Assembly (NCBI GenBank): GCA_964530165.1
Contig: CAZGYE010000257.1
Coordinates: forward strand, 1-8,677
Source: CAZGYE01 sp964530165
GTDB taxonomy: Bacteria; Planctomycetota; Planctomycetia; Planctomycetales; Planctomycetaceae
Length of the DNA: 8,677 nucleotides
Direction of reading: 5' to 3'
The position numbers and the translations under genes were made by a program. The number at the start of each line of letters is the position of its first letter. Position 1 is the first letter of the stretch. This document shows positions 1-6,960 of this stretch, in pieces. The notes beneath the pieces were generated by a model. That model was not told where the DNA came from. It searched no databases and worked only from the letters and a program-made list of their open reading frames with translations.

Positions 1-252
<252 letters not shown>

Positions 253-260
253 TACGATCT

Positions 261-284
261 GCCGAGTCTCTCACGAAACTCGGC
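261..284 (+). other. Hairpin just after the 16S 3' end
   Basis: A perfect 7-bp stem, GCCGAGT (261-267) with ACTCGGC (278-284), has a 10-nt loop and starts 15 nt after the 16S end. No T-run follows, so it is not a classical intrinsic terminator. It may be a processing signal or a partial terminator. A further CCGAGT at 321-326 could pair with 278-283 instead, giving an alternative stem. Function is inferred from position only. Confidence 0.4.
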
Positions 285-356
285 AACCAAAACTCTTGCT
301 GCGAAGCGGAAACCAAACGACCGAGTCAGGCCGCCAACCATTTTTCAATAACCGAA

Positions 357-389
357 AACTCCCGCCCATCACAACGATGGGCGGGAGTT
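357..389. terminator. Perfect 14-bp hairpin between convergent 16S and glycosidase genes
   Basis: AACTCCCGCCCATC (357-370) pairs perfectly with GATGGGCGGGAGTT (376-389) around the 5-nt loop ACAAC. On the minus strand the stem ends in a short T-run (AGTTTTCGG) and lies 35 bp past the stop codon of the 425-2044 gene, so it is a good intrinsic terminator for the minus-strand operon. On the + strand it lies ~110 bp past the 16S end and could also stop rRNA transcription, though no T-run follows on that side. A bidirectional terminator is the simplest reading. Confidence 0.7.
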
Positions 390-424
390 GCCTTGCGCAC
401 CCGAAGTGTCGTTGGCGAGATCCT

Positions 425-2044
425 TTACTGCCCGGGCAGGTTGACCCGTTGACCGCACTGTTTGGCCCAGCGCATTGTCGATGTAAATTTGGGGGAGCGG
501 GCGGGGTCGTCGTCGTAGTATTGCATGATGCCCCAGCTGCCCCATTTGCCCCAGTGGCCGACTGACGAGAAGTAGCAGAACAGGTCGCCGCCCGCGTCGG
601 TCCAGGCTTGGTAGTATTTGCCGTAGATTTCGCCCATGCGGGGATGGCGGTTGGCGGCTTGGAAGAGCTGGGTGACCTTCTCGTTGTTTTCTCCGCCTCC
701 GACGCCGACCAGATGCTGCCCACCCTCGTAGGCAATCAGCTTCAATCCGTACTTGTCGGCGATGCGTTTTTGCCCTTCGATCCAGCGGAGGGACTGCGGC
801 AGGGCGTGATTTTCCACGTGATCGAGCACCTGTGCGACGGTCCATTTCTCGACGGTCCCGGTGGTCAGCCGGTTCCCCTTTCCTCGCTGTGGGAGATTGA
901 AGCTGACGTACGGAGCCACGGCCAGGGCGTCGGCGTGCTTGTAGGCGTCGCGAAACGCGACGACCCGCTCTGAGACGTACGGATTGGCCGCTTGCGTGGA
1001 CAGGACCCGCACCAAGCGATCTCGTCCGCCGAATACGTCTTCCCAGATCTCGAAGATTTGCATCGATCGATAAGCCGTGTATCGCCAGCCGGCTTCCCAG
1101 GGTTTCTCCGCGAAGCCAAGCTTCTTCCCCTGTTCACCGGCGTATCGCGACTGCGGGAACATGCCGTTCCACACCTCGTTGGAGTACTCGACGTAGACGC
1201 GAAGGCCGGGGTCGAGCTTCTCTCGGACCATCTTGGCGAAATTCCGCACGAACTGGTCGTCGGCCAGATGCGGCATGCAGAACCAGGCGTCGGCTTGGAG
1301 GCGATTGCAGAGATCGATCATCACCTCGAGCGCAACCCCTTTGGCCGAGAAGGTGGCGTGTTGCGGGGTCGGCCGCCCCGACCACGTGGAGATCTTCGAG
1401 CCGTTGGTTTTCATCCAGTCCATGAACCGCAGACAGGCGACGCCCTGCCAGCGATTGAGGAAGACGGGATGAAACGGGTTCTTTTCGTACGTTTGCTCAA
1501 ACCCCGGCATGACGACGCGGATGTTCCGAACGTAGTCGTTCGGATCGGTTTCCATCAGCTTGAGGAAGAAGCCTCCTTGGGACGGGTCGATGTCGATCAT
1601 CATCCGCCCCGGCTCGCTGGTGACGACCTTGGCCGCGTTCCAGAAGTCGAGTTTGCCTCGCCCTTCGTACAGCACGGTGTACCTGCCGGCGGGATAGTGG
1701 CCGGGCTTGAGGGTGCACAACGGCGTCTCGGCCCAGCAGTCCGGCTGCAGCCGGGTGACCCAGCCGTGCTCGTCCAACGCGAGTTGCGGCCCTTTCCCCC
1801 AGGGCTGACGTTTTTTCTGGCTGATCCACGGCCGGGAAAGGCGGAAGACGTCGACGAAGGGCAGTTCGCTATTCCAATCGGCCGGTCCGTTCAGATTGAT
1901 GCCCAGCCGAGGTTTCGGCGTCGCAGGCTGCGCTGCATCGCCCGTCCCCGGAGAAAGCAGCGAACCAAGGGCAAAAACGACCACGATCGAAGTCAAACGT
2001 CGTGCTACGGTGGAGCTTCGATAGATCATGATTGGCGGCTTCAT
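425..2044 (-). CDS. Secreted glycoside-hydrolase-like TIM-barrel protein
   Basis: The protein has 539 residues. A signal peptide covers residues 1-38 (Arg at 9, 15 and 16, hydrophobic 18-30, likely cleavage after DAA38), so it acts outside the cytoplasm. A β-rich N-terminal part (about 45-180) is followed by a TIM-barrel-like part (about 195-530). Clan GH-A signatures are visible: YVEYSNEVWN at 284-293 puts a candidate acid/base Glu at 290 after Asn, and LIAYEGGQ at 436-443 puts a candidate nucleophile Glu at 440. Trp and Tyr cluster near the C-terminus (477-510), as in sugar-binding clefts. From family knowledge this implies glycan cleavage or binding; family and substrate are not recognised. 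Similar planctomycete proteins are often named cellulose-binding or hypothetical. The ATG overlaps the upstream channel stop by one base (TGATG), implying translational coupling; Met6 (2029) is an alternative start. The shared hairpin at 357-389 terminates it. Confidence 0.85.
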   Translation of the reverse strand: MKPPIMIYRSSTVARRLTSIVVVFALGSLLSPGTGDAAQPATPKPRLGINLNGPADWNSELPFVDVFRLSRPWISQKKRQPWGKGPQLALDEHGWVTRLQPDCWAETPLCTLKPGHYPAGRYTVLYEGRGKLDFWNAAKVVTSEPGRMMIDIDPSQGGFFLKLMETDPNDYVRNIRVVMPGFEQTYEKNPFHPVFLNRWQGVACLRFMDWMKTNGSKISTWSGRPTPQHATFSAKGVALEVMIDLCNRLQADAWFCMPHLADDQFVRNFAKMVREKLDPGLRVYVEYSNEVWNGMFPQSRYAGEQGKKLGFAEKPWEAGWRYTAYRSMQIFEIWEDVFGGRDRLVRVLSTQAANPYVSERVVAFRDAYKHADALAVAPYVSFNLPQRGKGNRLTTGTVEKWTVAQVLDHVENHALPQSLRWIEGQKRIADKYGLKLIAYEGGQHLVGVGGGENNEKVTQLFQAANRHPRMGEIYGKYYQAWTDAGGDLFCYFSSVGHWGKWGSWGIMQYYDDDPARSPKFTSTMRWAKQCGQRVNLPGQ

Positions 2045-2059
2045 CAGACCGCCTTTTTT
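2034..2059 (-). promoter_or_regulatory. Candidate -1 slippery site and stem at the channel/glycosidase junction
   Basis: The channel gene ends with codons GAA AAA AAG GCG GTC TGA. This contains the heptamer A AAA AAG (2059-2053) in the zero-frame phase used by -1 frameshift sites such as dnaX. After a -1 slip the ribosome reads GGC GGT CTG ATG, which is the glycosidase frame, with no stop between. A 5-bp stem, GGCGG (2053-2049) with CCGCC (2038-2034), loop 10 nt, immediately follows and encloses the stop/start; this is closer to the slip site than typical stimulatory stems. AAGGA lies just upstream and may equally serve as the ribosome binding site for the glycosidase. The phase and frame are seen directly; use as a recoding site is inference. 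Confidence 0.3.
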
Positions 2060-3072
2060 TCCTTCGGCTCAGCCGGCGGTTTCGACGCGACCTTGCGGCT
2101 GCGGACTCGCTGTGAAGCAACCGTTCTGCTCGAAAGCCCTTCAGCCGAGATCAGTTGAACGACCTGTTGGGCCAAGTCGTCCATTTCCATCACCAACGCG
2201 TCGACTCGGCCGGCCAGGTACGTGTACATGATCAGCGAAGGGATCGCGATCATCAAGCCGACCGCCGTGGTCAACAGGGCCAGCGCAATTCCGCCGGCCA
2301 GCTCTTCGGCTTTGCCCATTGCGTTGGAGTTGGCGATTTCATTGAAAGCCAGAATCATGCCGATCACGGTGCCCAGCAGTCCGATCAGCGGTGTGATGGT
2401 GGCGACGCCGTTGAGCACCCGCAGATGTTTGCGCAATTGACTCACCTGCCGTTCACCACCGTCGATAATGGCCTGTTCGACTTCCACACTCGGTTTGCCC
2501 CACTTGCGAACGCCGTGGGCGAAGACGGTGGCGACCGGGCTGCCGTTCTCCTGACATAACATCAGGGCCTTTGCGGGAGTGACTTTCCCCTGCCGCAGAT
2601 GTTGGACGAACCGTTCGACAAACGGGCGCGGAATGACCCGACCGTGTCGCAGCACGACGAGCCGTTCGATGCCGAACCAGACCGCCAGTACCGAAGCAAA
2701 CACGAACGGAGCAACAAAGTACCATCTCAGTGCTTCCAGCATCTCGCGGGGAGTGGTCGGAATCCCCACGCGACCGCTTGGCGTCGTCCGCCGGCCGTCG
2801 ACTGTTTGGACTGTTCGCCTTTGCCCAGACGAGTTGTCTGAGGCCGTTTCTCCGGCCACTTGGGCCGAAATTGGGCGGGGCGGCAACAATCCGGCGACGA
2901 GCGCCAGACCAAGTGCCACAATGATTGCGGTCCGCCGGCCTGAGAAAGTGAAAGGCAGATGAGTACGGATGGACACAGGCACACAGGGATGTGACTGAGT
3001 CAGGTCTTGACCTTGTCCCTTTGTGCCTTTGCCCCTCTCCGCTTGGTTCTGTTCAACGGGCGACCAATTCAT
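2044..3072 (-). CDS. MotA/TolQ/ExbB-family proton channel protein
   Basis: As called, 342 residues. The C-terminal half is a clear MotA/TolQ/ExbB domain: TM1 at about 117-141, a cytoplasmic stretch of about 80 residues, TM2 at 223-243 with PLIGLLGTVIGM, and TM3 at 260-286 with GIALALLTTAVGLMIAIPS. These are the family's pore helices. The role is an inner-membrane proton channel that energises envelope work with a TolR/ExbD partner; none is encoded here. The N-terminal part is longer than in TolQ, with a signal-like segment (about 45-70, ending near PISAQ), as in many planctomycete ExbB proteins. The start is uncertain. 3072 has GGAGA 9 nt upstream; ATG at 3093 overlaps the TPR stop (ATGA); GTG at 2976 would give the cleanest signal peptide but has no visible binding site and lies beyond a structured repeat. 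The stop overlaps the glycosidase start. Confidence 0.9.
   Translation of the reverse strand: MNWSPVEQNQAERGKGTKGQGQDLTQSHPCVPVSIRTHLPFTFSGRRTAIIVALGLALVAGLLPPRPISAQVAGETASDNSSGQRRTVQTVDGRRTTPSGRVGIPTTPREMLEALRWYFVAPFVFASVLAVWFGIERLVVLRHGRVIPRPFVERFVQHLRQGKVTPAKALMLCQENGSPVATVFAHGVRKWGKPSVEVEQAIIDGGERQVSQLRKHLRVLNGVATITPLIGLLGTVIGMILAFNEIANSNAMGKAEELAGGIALALLTTAVGLMIAIPSLIMYTYLAGRVDALVMEMDDLAQQVVQLISAEGLSSRTVASQRVRSRKVASKPPAEPKEKKAV
2971..3034. repeat. 64-bp imperfect palindrome with nested palindromes
   Basis: GGACACAGGCACACAGGG (2971-2988) is nearly the reverse complement of CCCTTTGTGCCTTTGCCC (3017-3034): 15 of 18 positions pair, plus one possible G-U. Each arm is also a degenerate 8-bp tandem. 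The 28-bp centre contains two more palindromes, TGACTGAGTCA (2992-3002) and AGGTCTTGACCT (3002-3013). It lies inside the 5' part of the channel ORF and encodes a polar, low-complexity stretch unlike the rest of the protein. It resembles a small interspersed intergenic repeat. Whether it recurs in the genome cannot be seen from one copy. Confidence 0.6.
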
Positions 3073-3081
3073 TTTCGCATT

Positions 3082-3086
3082 TCTCC
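3082..3086 (-). promoter_or_regulatory. Ribosome binding site supporting the 3072 start of the channel gene
   Basis: On the minus strand GGAGA lies 9 nt before the ATG at 3072 and complements the CCTCC of the 16S tail at the left end of the window. The in-frame ATG codons at 3093 and 3090 have no comparable site, though 3093 gains from the ATGA overlap with the upstream stop. Confidence 0.45.
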
Positions 3087-3089
3087 GCA

Positions 3090-6000
3090 TCATCTCGCGG
3101 CTCGTTGCTTGGCGGCCGGCAGCCTTGCTTTCGCCTTGGCTGCAAACTCGCTCTCCGGGAAGTCCTTTAACAGATCTTCGTAGGCGCGCACAGCGTCTTT
3201 GAACTGATTGAGTCCTTCGTCGCACAAAGCGGCCTGGTACAGGGCAGGGGCCTGCCATTGGGGATATTTGTATAGATAGTAGACCCTCAGGTATGCTTTC
3301 AGTGCGTTTTCGTAATCTTTCTGGATCAAATACGTTTCGGCAATCAGAAGCTGACTCTTCGCGGCCGTTTCCGTCCGGCGCGCACCGGGGCCGGCGATTG
3401 CCCGGCTGAACGCGGCCCGCGCCTCATCGAATTTCGCCTGATTTTTGAAACTCCGTCCGAGAATCTCGTCGGCCTGGTAGAGCAACGGCGATTGGGCATC
3501 CCACTCGCGAAACGCGTCGACCGTGCGGCGGACGTCGTCGTATTTCTTCATGCGCAGGTATGACTCGGCCAGCAGAACCCACACGCGCGGGAACCAGTCA
3601 GCCTTGCCGACCTGTTCGTTGTCGATCTCTCCCTTGAGTTTCAACATCGTTTTCTGTGCTCCGGCGACGTCGTCGAGCTGAAATTGGGCCTCACCCCGGT
3701 AAAACTCGGCCTGCCAGCGGTACTCGCTCTGAGGGAATCGGCTGATCAGCCGGCCGGACGTTTCTTGTACCTCTTTCCATTGCTCTTTTTCCACCGCAAT
3801 GCCAATCAGGTGGGACAGCGCAACCTGCTGCACCTGTTGGTCGGCTTGGGTGCTCGACTCCAATTCCAGCAAGGACTTGCGGGCGGCGTCCAGCTTGCCG
3901 GCGAGCAGCTCGCTCTCGGCCAGGCTGAGACGCGCGTTGTCAGCCAGGTCGCTGTTGGGCGTTTCCGCAACCAAACGACGAAAGATCTTGTCGGATCGCT
4001 CGTAATCGCCGGCTTCGTAGTTGAGCAGCGCCCATTCGTCGAGCAGCGTGTCGAGGTCTTTTGGTTTTGGGAAACGCCCCAGCAGTTCTTCGTAGGCGGC
4101 ATCGGCCTGCTTGACTTTGTTCTTCATCGTTCGCAGCACGCGGGCCGCCTGCAACCCGGATTGATAGGCGTAATACGCGACCCCTTTCTGTTCCGCACCG
4201 GGCGGACTTTGTCCTTCGGGCGCGAATTTGCTGAACGCCGTTTGATAAGCCGTCACCGCCAGTGCCAACTCATTGGCATCCTGCAGCGCCTTGCCCTGCA
4301 TGTAGGCCGCTTCGGGCGCCAAGTCCTTGTCATCCGGATGCTCCTTGAGGACTCGGGCGAAGTTGGCTGCCGCCTCCCGGTACTTCTGCTGTTCGTGCTG
4401 GCACCATGCCAAACCGGAGAGGCCTTTTGCGTGGTAAGGCGAATCGGCACTCATCTCGACCAGGGGTGCGAACAGTGAAGCCGCCCACTGCCAATCCTTG
4501 GCGTCGTAGGCGATTTCGGCAACTTGATGCATGGTCGGAGCCAACAATGGACTCTGTGGATGCTCCTTCGTCAACGCACTCAGGTGCGATTGGCTGGCGG
4601 TTTTGTTCCCCTGGTGAGCTTCCGCAATGGCGAGGGTGGCCAGGGCCTGGTCGGCTTGCCCGCCTTCGGGAACCAATTTGAGATAGTGCGCCATGGCGCC
4701 GCCGGCATCCTCGTACCGCTTGAGCGCCAAAAGGCTGATCCCCTGAATCGCCAGCGCGTCGGCAAGCTCCGGCGACGCCCCTTCCTTCTTCAACTCGTCG
4801 GCGAGCGGTCCCACCACTTCGAGGACCCGTTTGTGATCGTTCAGCTTCTGCCACGTGCGAGCCAAGTGGAAGCGGGCCAGCGATCGGGTGTGGGGAATCT
4901 TGCTTTCGTGAAGCACTTTCTGAAAGAGCGCCACGGCCTGTTTGTAATTGGCGTCGCCTCCCTTGGCGTCGAGCACACGGCCTGCGAGCAGTTGATGGTG
5001 CATCCGCAAGGAGCTTTGCGGATACTCACGGCTGAAGCGTGCCACCAGTTTTTCCGCTTCTTCCAGTCGGCCGGTGGTCAGGGCCGTTTCGGCGGCGAAG
5101 TGCAGGCTATCGTCGGCGAGATCTCCCTTGGGCCAGCCGTCGACGAGCTGGAGGAACAACTTGCGGGCGGAATCCTGCCGGCCGAGCCGCAGTTCACTGT
5201 CAGCCCACTGGTAGAGCGTGCTTTCGGCCAATGATCCCTTCGGGTCCGCCTCGAACGTTGTCTTCAACACCGCAGCGGCCTGGGTGTACTCGCCGAGCTT
5301 CTTGTGACTGATGCCGGTCCAATAGTTGGCCGTTAGCGTTTGCTGCTCATCCTTGGCAGCCAGTTGGAGCTGCGTGATCGCTTTGCGGTATTCGCCGAGC
5401 TGGTGAAACGCATAACCGGCGTTCAGATGAGCCAGCGGCACCAACGTGCTTTCAGAAAAATGCTGCTGGAGCTCGACGTACGCATTGGCCGCTTCGGCGA
5501 AGTCCTCGGCGTCGAAATAGAGATTTCCCAGTTTCAGTTGTGCCTGCGGCGCCCGGGCGCCGCTGCGATTCGCCGCCAATTCCTTGTACAACGTGATTGC
5601 CTCGGAAGACTTCTTCAGTGATTCCAACGAGCGAGCAAGACCGAATTTCGCATCTTCGGCCATTCGGCCTTTTGGAAACAGATCCAAGGACTTGTGGAAA
5701 TTGTCGGCGGCAGCCTGGTATTTGGAGAGCCGTAGCTGGGTGTCGCCCAGGTACGGCAACGCCCATTCCACGAAGTCATGCTTGGGGTACTTCTTCAGAA
5801 ATATCTGGAACTCGACCTCGGCCGGCTTCAACTCGTCGAGCAGGTAGCTGCACTCTGCCACGCGGTACAGAGCATCGGCGAGGTATCGGCTTTGCGGATT
5901 GTTCTTGACGAACACGCGGAGTTGTGTGCGGGCTTCCTGGTACTCATCCAGATTGACCAGCGTCAGCCCAAGATAGAGTTGGCCCAACGGGACTTTCGCG

Positions 6001-6215
6001 TGCTTGGGGTGGCTCTTGAGATACTTGCGGAACTCCTCGGCGGCCAGCTTCCAGCGCCCTTGCTTGTACATTCCGACGCCGAGGTTGAAGTCGTCCGTCG
6101 CGTCGTCGGCCCCCGCGACCCTCGGACACTCCGCCGCCAAGCCGCACAGACAAGCCAGAACGATGAACGTTCGGAACAGGTCCAGCAATCGTCTCTCGCC
6201 GAGTTTGTCTGCCAT
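3090..6215 (-). CDS. Large secreted tetratricopeptide-repeat (TPR) protein
   Basis: The protein has 1041 residues. Residues 1-35 form a signal peptide (MADKLGERR n-region, hydrophobic LFRTFIVLACLCGLAA, likely cleavage near VAGA), so the mature protein should be periplasmic. The remainder is almost all TPR-type helix pairs, seen as repeated patterns of the type A..Y..G....L..Y..A...F...L...P....A, for example YKQGRWKLAAEEFRKYLKSHP near 50-70 and repeats near 130, 165, 990 and 1025. There is room for some 25 or more repeats, with spacing like the YbgF/BamD type. No catalytic domain is visible. TPR solenoids bind proteins, so an envelope scaffold is likely; pairing with an ExbB-like channel is common in planctomycetes and parallels CpoB/YbgF in Tol-Pal systems. 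An upstream in-frame extension to 6548 overlaps the previous gene and looks non-coding. The binding site before 6215 is weak. The stop overlaps a possible start of the channel gene. Confidence 0.9.
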   Translation of the reverse strand: MADKLGERRLLDLFRTFIVLACLCGLAAECPRVAGADDATDDFNLGVGMYKQGRWKLAAEEFRKYLKSHPKHAKVPLGQLYLGLTLVNLDEYQEARTQLRVFVKNNPQSRYLADALYRVAECSYLLDELKPAEVEFQIFLKKYPKHDFVEWALPYLGDTQLRLSKYQAAADNFHKSLDLFPKGRMAEDAKFGLARSLESLKKSSEAITLYKELAANRSGARAPQAQLKLGNLYFDAEDFAEAANAYVELQQHFSESTLVPLAHLNAGYAFHQLGEYRKAITQLQLAAKDEQQTLTANYWTGISHKKLGEYTQAAAVLKTTFEADPKGSLAESTLYQWADSELRLGRQDSARKLFLQLVDGWPKGDLADDSLHFAAETALTTGRLEEAEKLVARFSREYPQSSLRMHHQLLAGRVLDAKGGDANYKQAVALFQKVLHESKIPHTRSLARFHLARTWQKLNDHKRVLEVVGPLADELKKEGASPELADALAIQGISLLALKRYEDAGGAMAHYLKLVPEGGQADQALATLAIAEAHQGNKTASQSHLSALTKEHPQSPLLAPTMHQVAEIAYDAKDWQWAASLFAPLVEMSADSPYHAKGLSGLAWCQHEQQKYREAAANFARVLKEHPDDKDLAPEAAYMQGKALQDANELALAVTAYQTAFSKFAPEGQSPPGAEQKGVAYYAYQSGLQAARVLRTMKNKVKQADAAYEELLGRFPKPKDLDTLLDEWALLNYEAGDYERSDKIFRRLVAETPNSDLADNARLSLAESELLAGKLDAARKSLLELESSTQADQQVQQVALSHLIGIAVEKEQWKEVQETSGRLISRFPQSEYRWQAEFYRGEAQFQLDDVAGAQKTMLKLKGEIDNEQVGKADWFPRVWVLLAESYLRMKKYDDVRRTVDAFREWDAQSPLLYQADEILGRSFKNQAKFDEARAAFSRAIAGPGARRTETAAKSQLLIAETYLIQKDYENALKAYLRVYYLYKYPQWQAPALYQAALCDEGLNQFKDAVRAYEDLLKDFPESEFAAKAKARLPAAKQRAAR

Positions 6216-6240
6216 CGAGGGTGTCTCGCTGCCCGGTCTG

Positions 6241-6299
6241 GCCGTTTCCTTCACCGCCCCACAATCCCACAATGTTAACTCCCCATGGCCGGAAACGGC
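6241..6299. repeat. 9-bp inverted repeat upstream of the TPR gene
   Basis: GCCGTTTCC (6241-6249) and GGAAACGGC (6291-6299) are perfect inverted copies 41 bp apart. Between them CCCACAAT occurs twice in tandem (6258-6265, 6266-6273), followed by GTTAAC. The arms bracket the candidate -10 region in the leader of the TPR-channel-glycosidase genes. This could be a leader hairpin or an operator; nothing in the sequence decides between them. Confidence 0.35.
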
Positions 6300-6301
6300 A
6301 A
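6272..6301 (-). promoter_or_regulatory. Candidate sigma-70 promoter for the TPR-channel-glycosidase genes
   Basis: On the minus strand TTGCCG (6301-6296) and TAACAT (6277-6272) are separated by 18 bp. Each matches the consensus at 4 of 6 positions. Transcription would start near 6265, leaving a leader of about 50 nt before the ATG at 6215. It lies in the only sizeable gap (143 bp) in the gene block, which supports it. Planctomycete promoters are poorly defined, so this is tentative. Confidence 0.25.
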
Positions 6302-6358
6302 GCGGAACCGTATCGGAAGCTGCGTCCGGCGTTGGGAAACCGGGCGTACCAAGCAGGT

Positions 6359-6946
6359 TTACTGTGGCGTTTCGGCGCCGGCACAGCGGATCAGGTGATC
6401 GTGGTCGACGTAGACCACTTCCCGCGTCTGGTCGGTGTGCGAGAACGGGACGGGCCAGTTGGAGCGAATCGTCTTTTCGTAGTACACGGTGCACTTGTAG
6501 TGACAGTGGTGCAGCCGGGCCGGACCGACCAGCGGATAGAACCGGCATTCATCGAGCCGATCGACGATCGGCTCAACGACGATGCGGACGTTGTTACGGC
6601 TGGTTTCTGCGAGGAAGGCGAAGCCGCGTTTCGTCTCGTTCGGCAGCGCCCGTATGACTTCGTCATCCGACGGCGGATCGAGGCAAAACAACGGGGCGTG
6701 CTCGCCTTCCACCGGGTCCAGAATGGGCACCTTGTCGTAGCGTTCTGCCTCGTGGTAAGCGTCTTCGACCATCTGGCTGTAGTACGCGCTGACTGGAATC
6801 AGCGGCGTCGTTTCCCAGAACAGCGAGAAGGCATACTGCACGGCGAGGAAGCCGTCGACCAGTTCGCAGCCGGTATTACTCAACGCCACCGTACCGATGA
6901 CAGCCAGCAAGGCGATTCGTCGGATGTGTTTTGCGAGCTTTTCCAT
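6359..6946 (-). CDS. Putative lipoprotein, Cys/His-rich, unknown function
   Basis: The protein has 195 residues and I do not recognise its family. Residues 1-27 (MEKLAKHIRR, then a hydrophobic run ending SNTGC27) look like a lipoprotein signal. Cys27 would be the acylated residue, although Asn at -3 is not typical of a lipobox; an ordinary signal anchor is the alternative. A second moderately hydrophobic stretch spans about 33-55. The mature part is acidic in the middle and has Cys at 88, 134, 148, 152 and 188. Near the C-terminus lie HHCHYKC (146-152) and DHDHLIRC (181-188), which could bind metal or form disulfides; neither is a standard heme motif. The start at 6946 has AAGGGA 5 nt upstream, whereas an in-frame ATG at 6994 lies inside the preceding gene. 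It begins 14 bp after the BON gene stop, so the two are probably co-transcribed. Confidence 0.75.
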   Translation of the reverse strand: MEKLAKHIRRIALLAVIGTVALSNTGCELVDGFLAVQYAFSLFWETTPLIPVSAYYSQMVEDAYHEAERYDKVPILDPVEGEHAPLFCLDPPSDDEVIRALPNETKRGFAFLAETSRNNVRIVVEPIVDRLDECRFYPLVGPARLHHCHYKCTVYYEKTIRSNWPVPFSHTDQTREVVYVDHDHLIRCAGAETPQ

Positions 6947-6951
6947 CAACG

Positions 6952-6957
6952 TCCCTT
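6952..6957 (-). promoter_or_regulatory. Ribosome binding site deciding the lipoprotein start
   Basis: On the minus strand AAGGGA ends 5 nt before the ATG at 6946. This favours 6946 over the in-frame ATG at 6994, which would overlap the end of the BON gene and push the signal sequence 16 residues inward. Confidence 0.6.
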
Positions 6958-6960
6958 CTG

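Noticed and set aside
992..2158. Long + strand reading frame (388 codons) opposite the glycosidase gene
   Set aside because: It is antisense to a gene with a signal peptide and catalytic motifs, its product has no recognisable domain, and it spans the channel/glycosidase junction. GC-rich DNA gives such shadows.
3094..3258. N-terminal extension of the channel protein up to ATG 3258
   Set aside because: It lies wholly inside the TPR coding sequence in another frame and reads as Arg-rich shadow sequence.
3684..4478. + strand reading frame (264 codons) opposite the TPR gene
   Set aside because: It mirrors the codon pattern of the TPR repeats; the sense strand has consistent TPR periodicity.
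6216..6548. N-terminal extension of the TPR protein up to ATG 6548
   Set aside because: It overlaps most of the 3' half of the lipoprotein gene in another frame, lacks protein-like character and would bury the signal peptide at residue 112.
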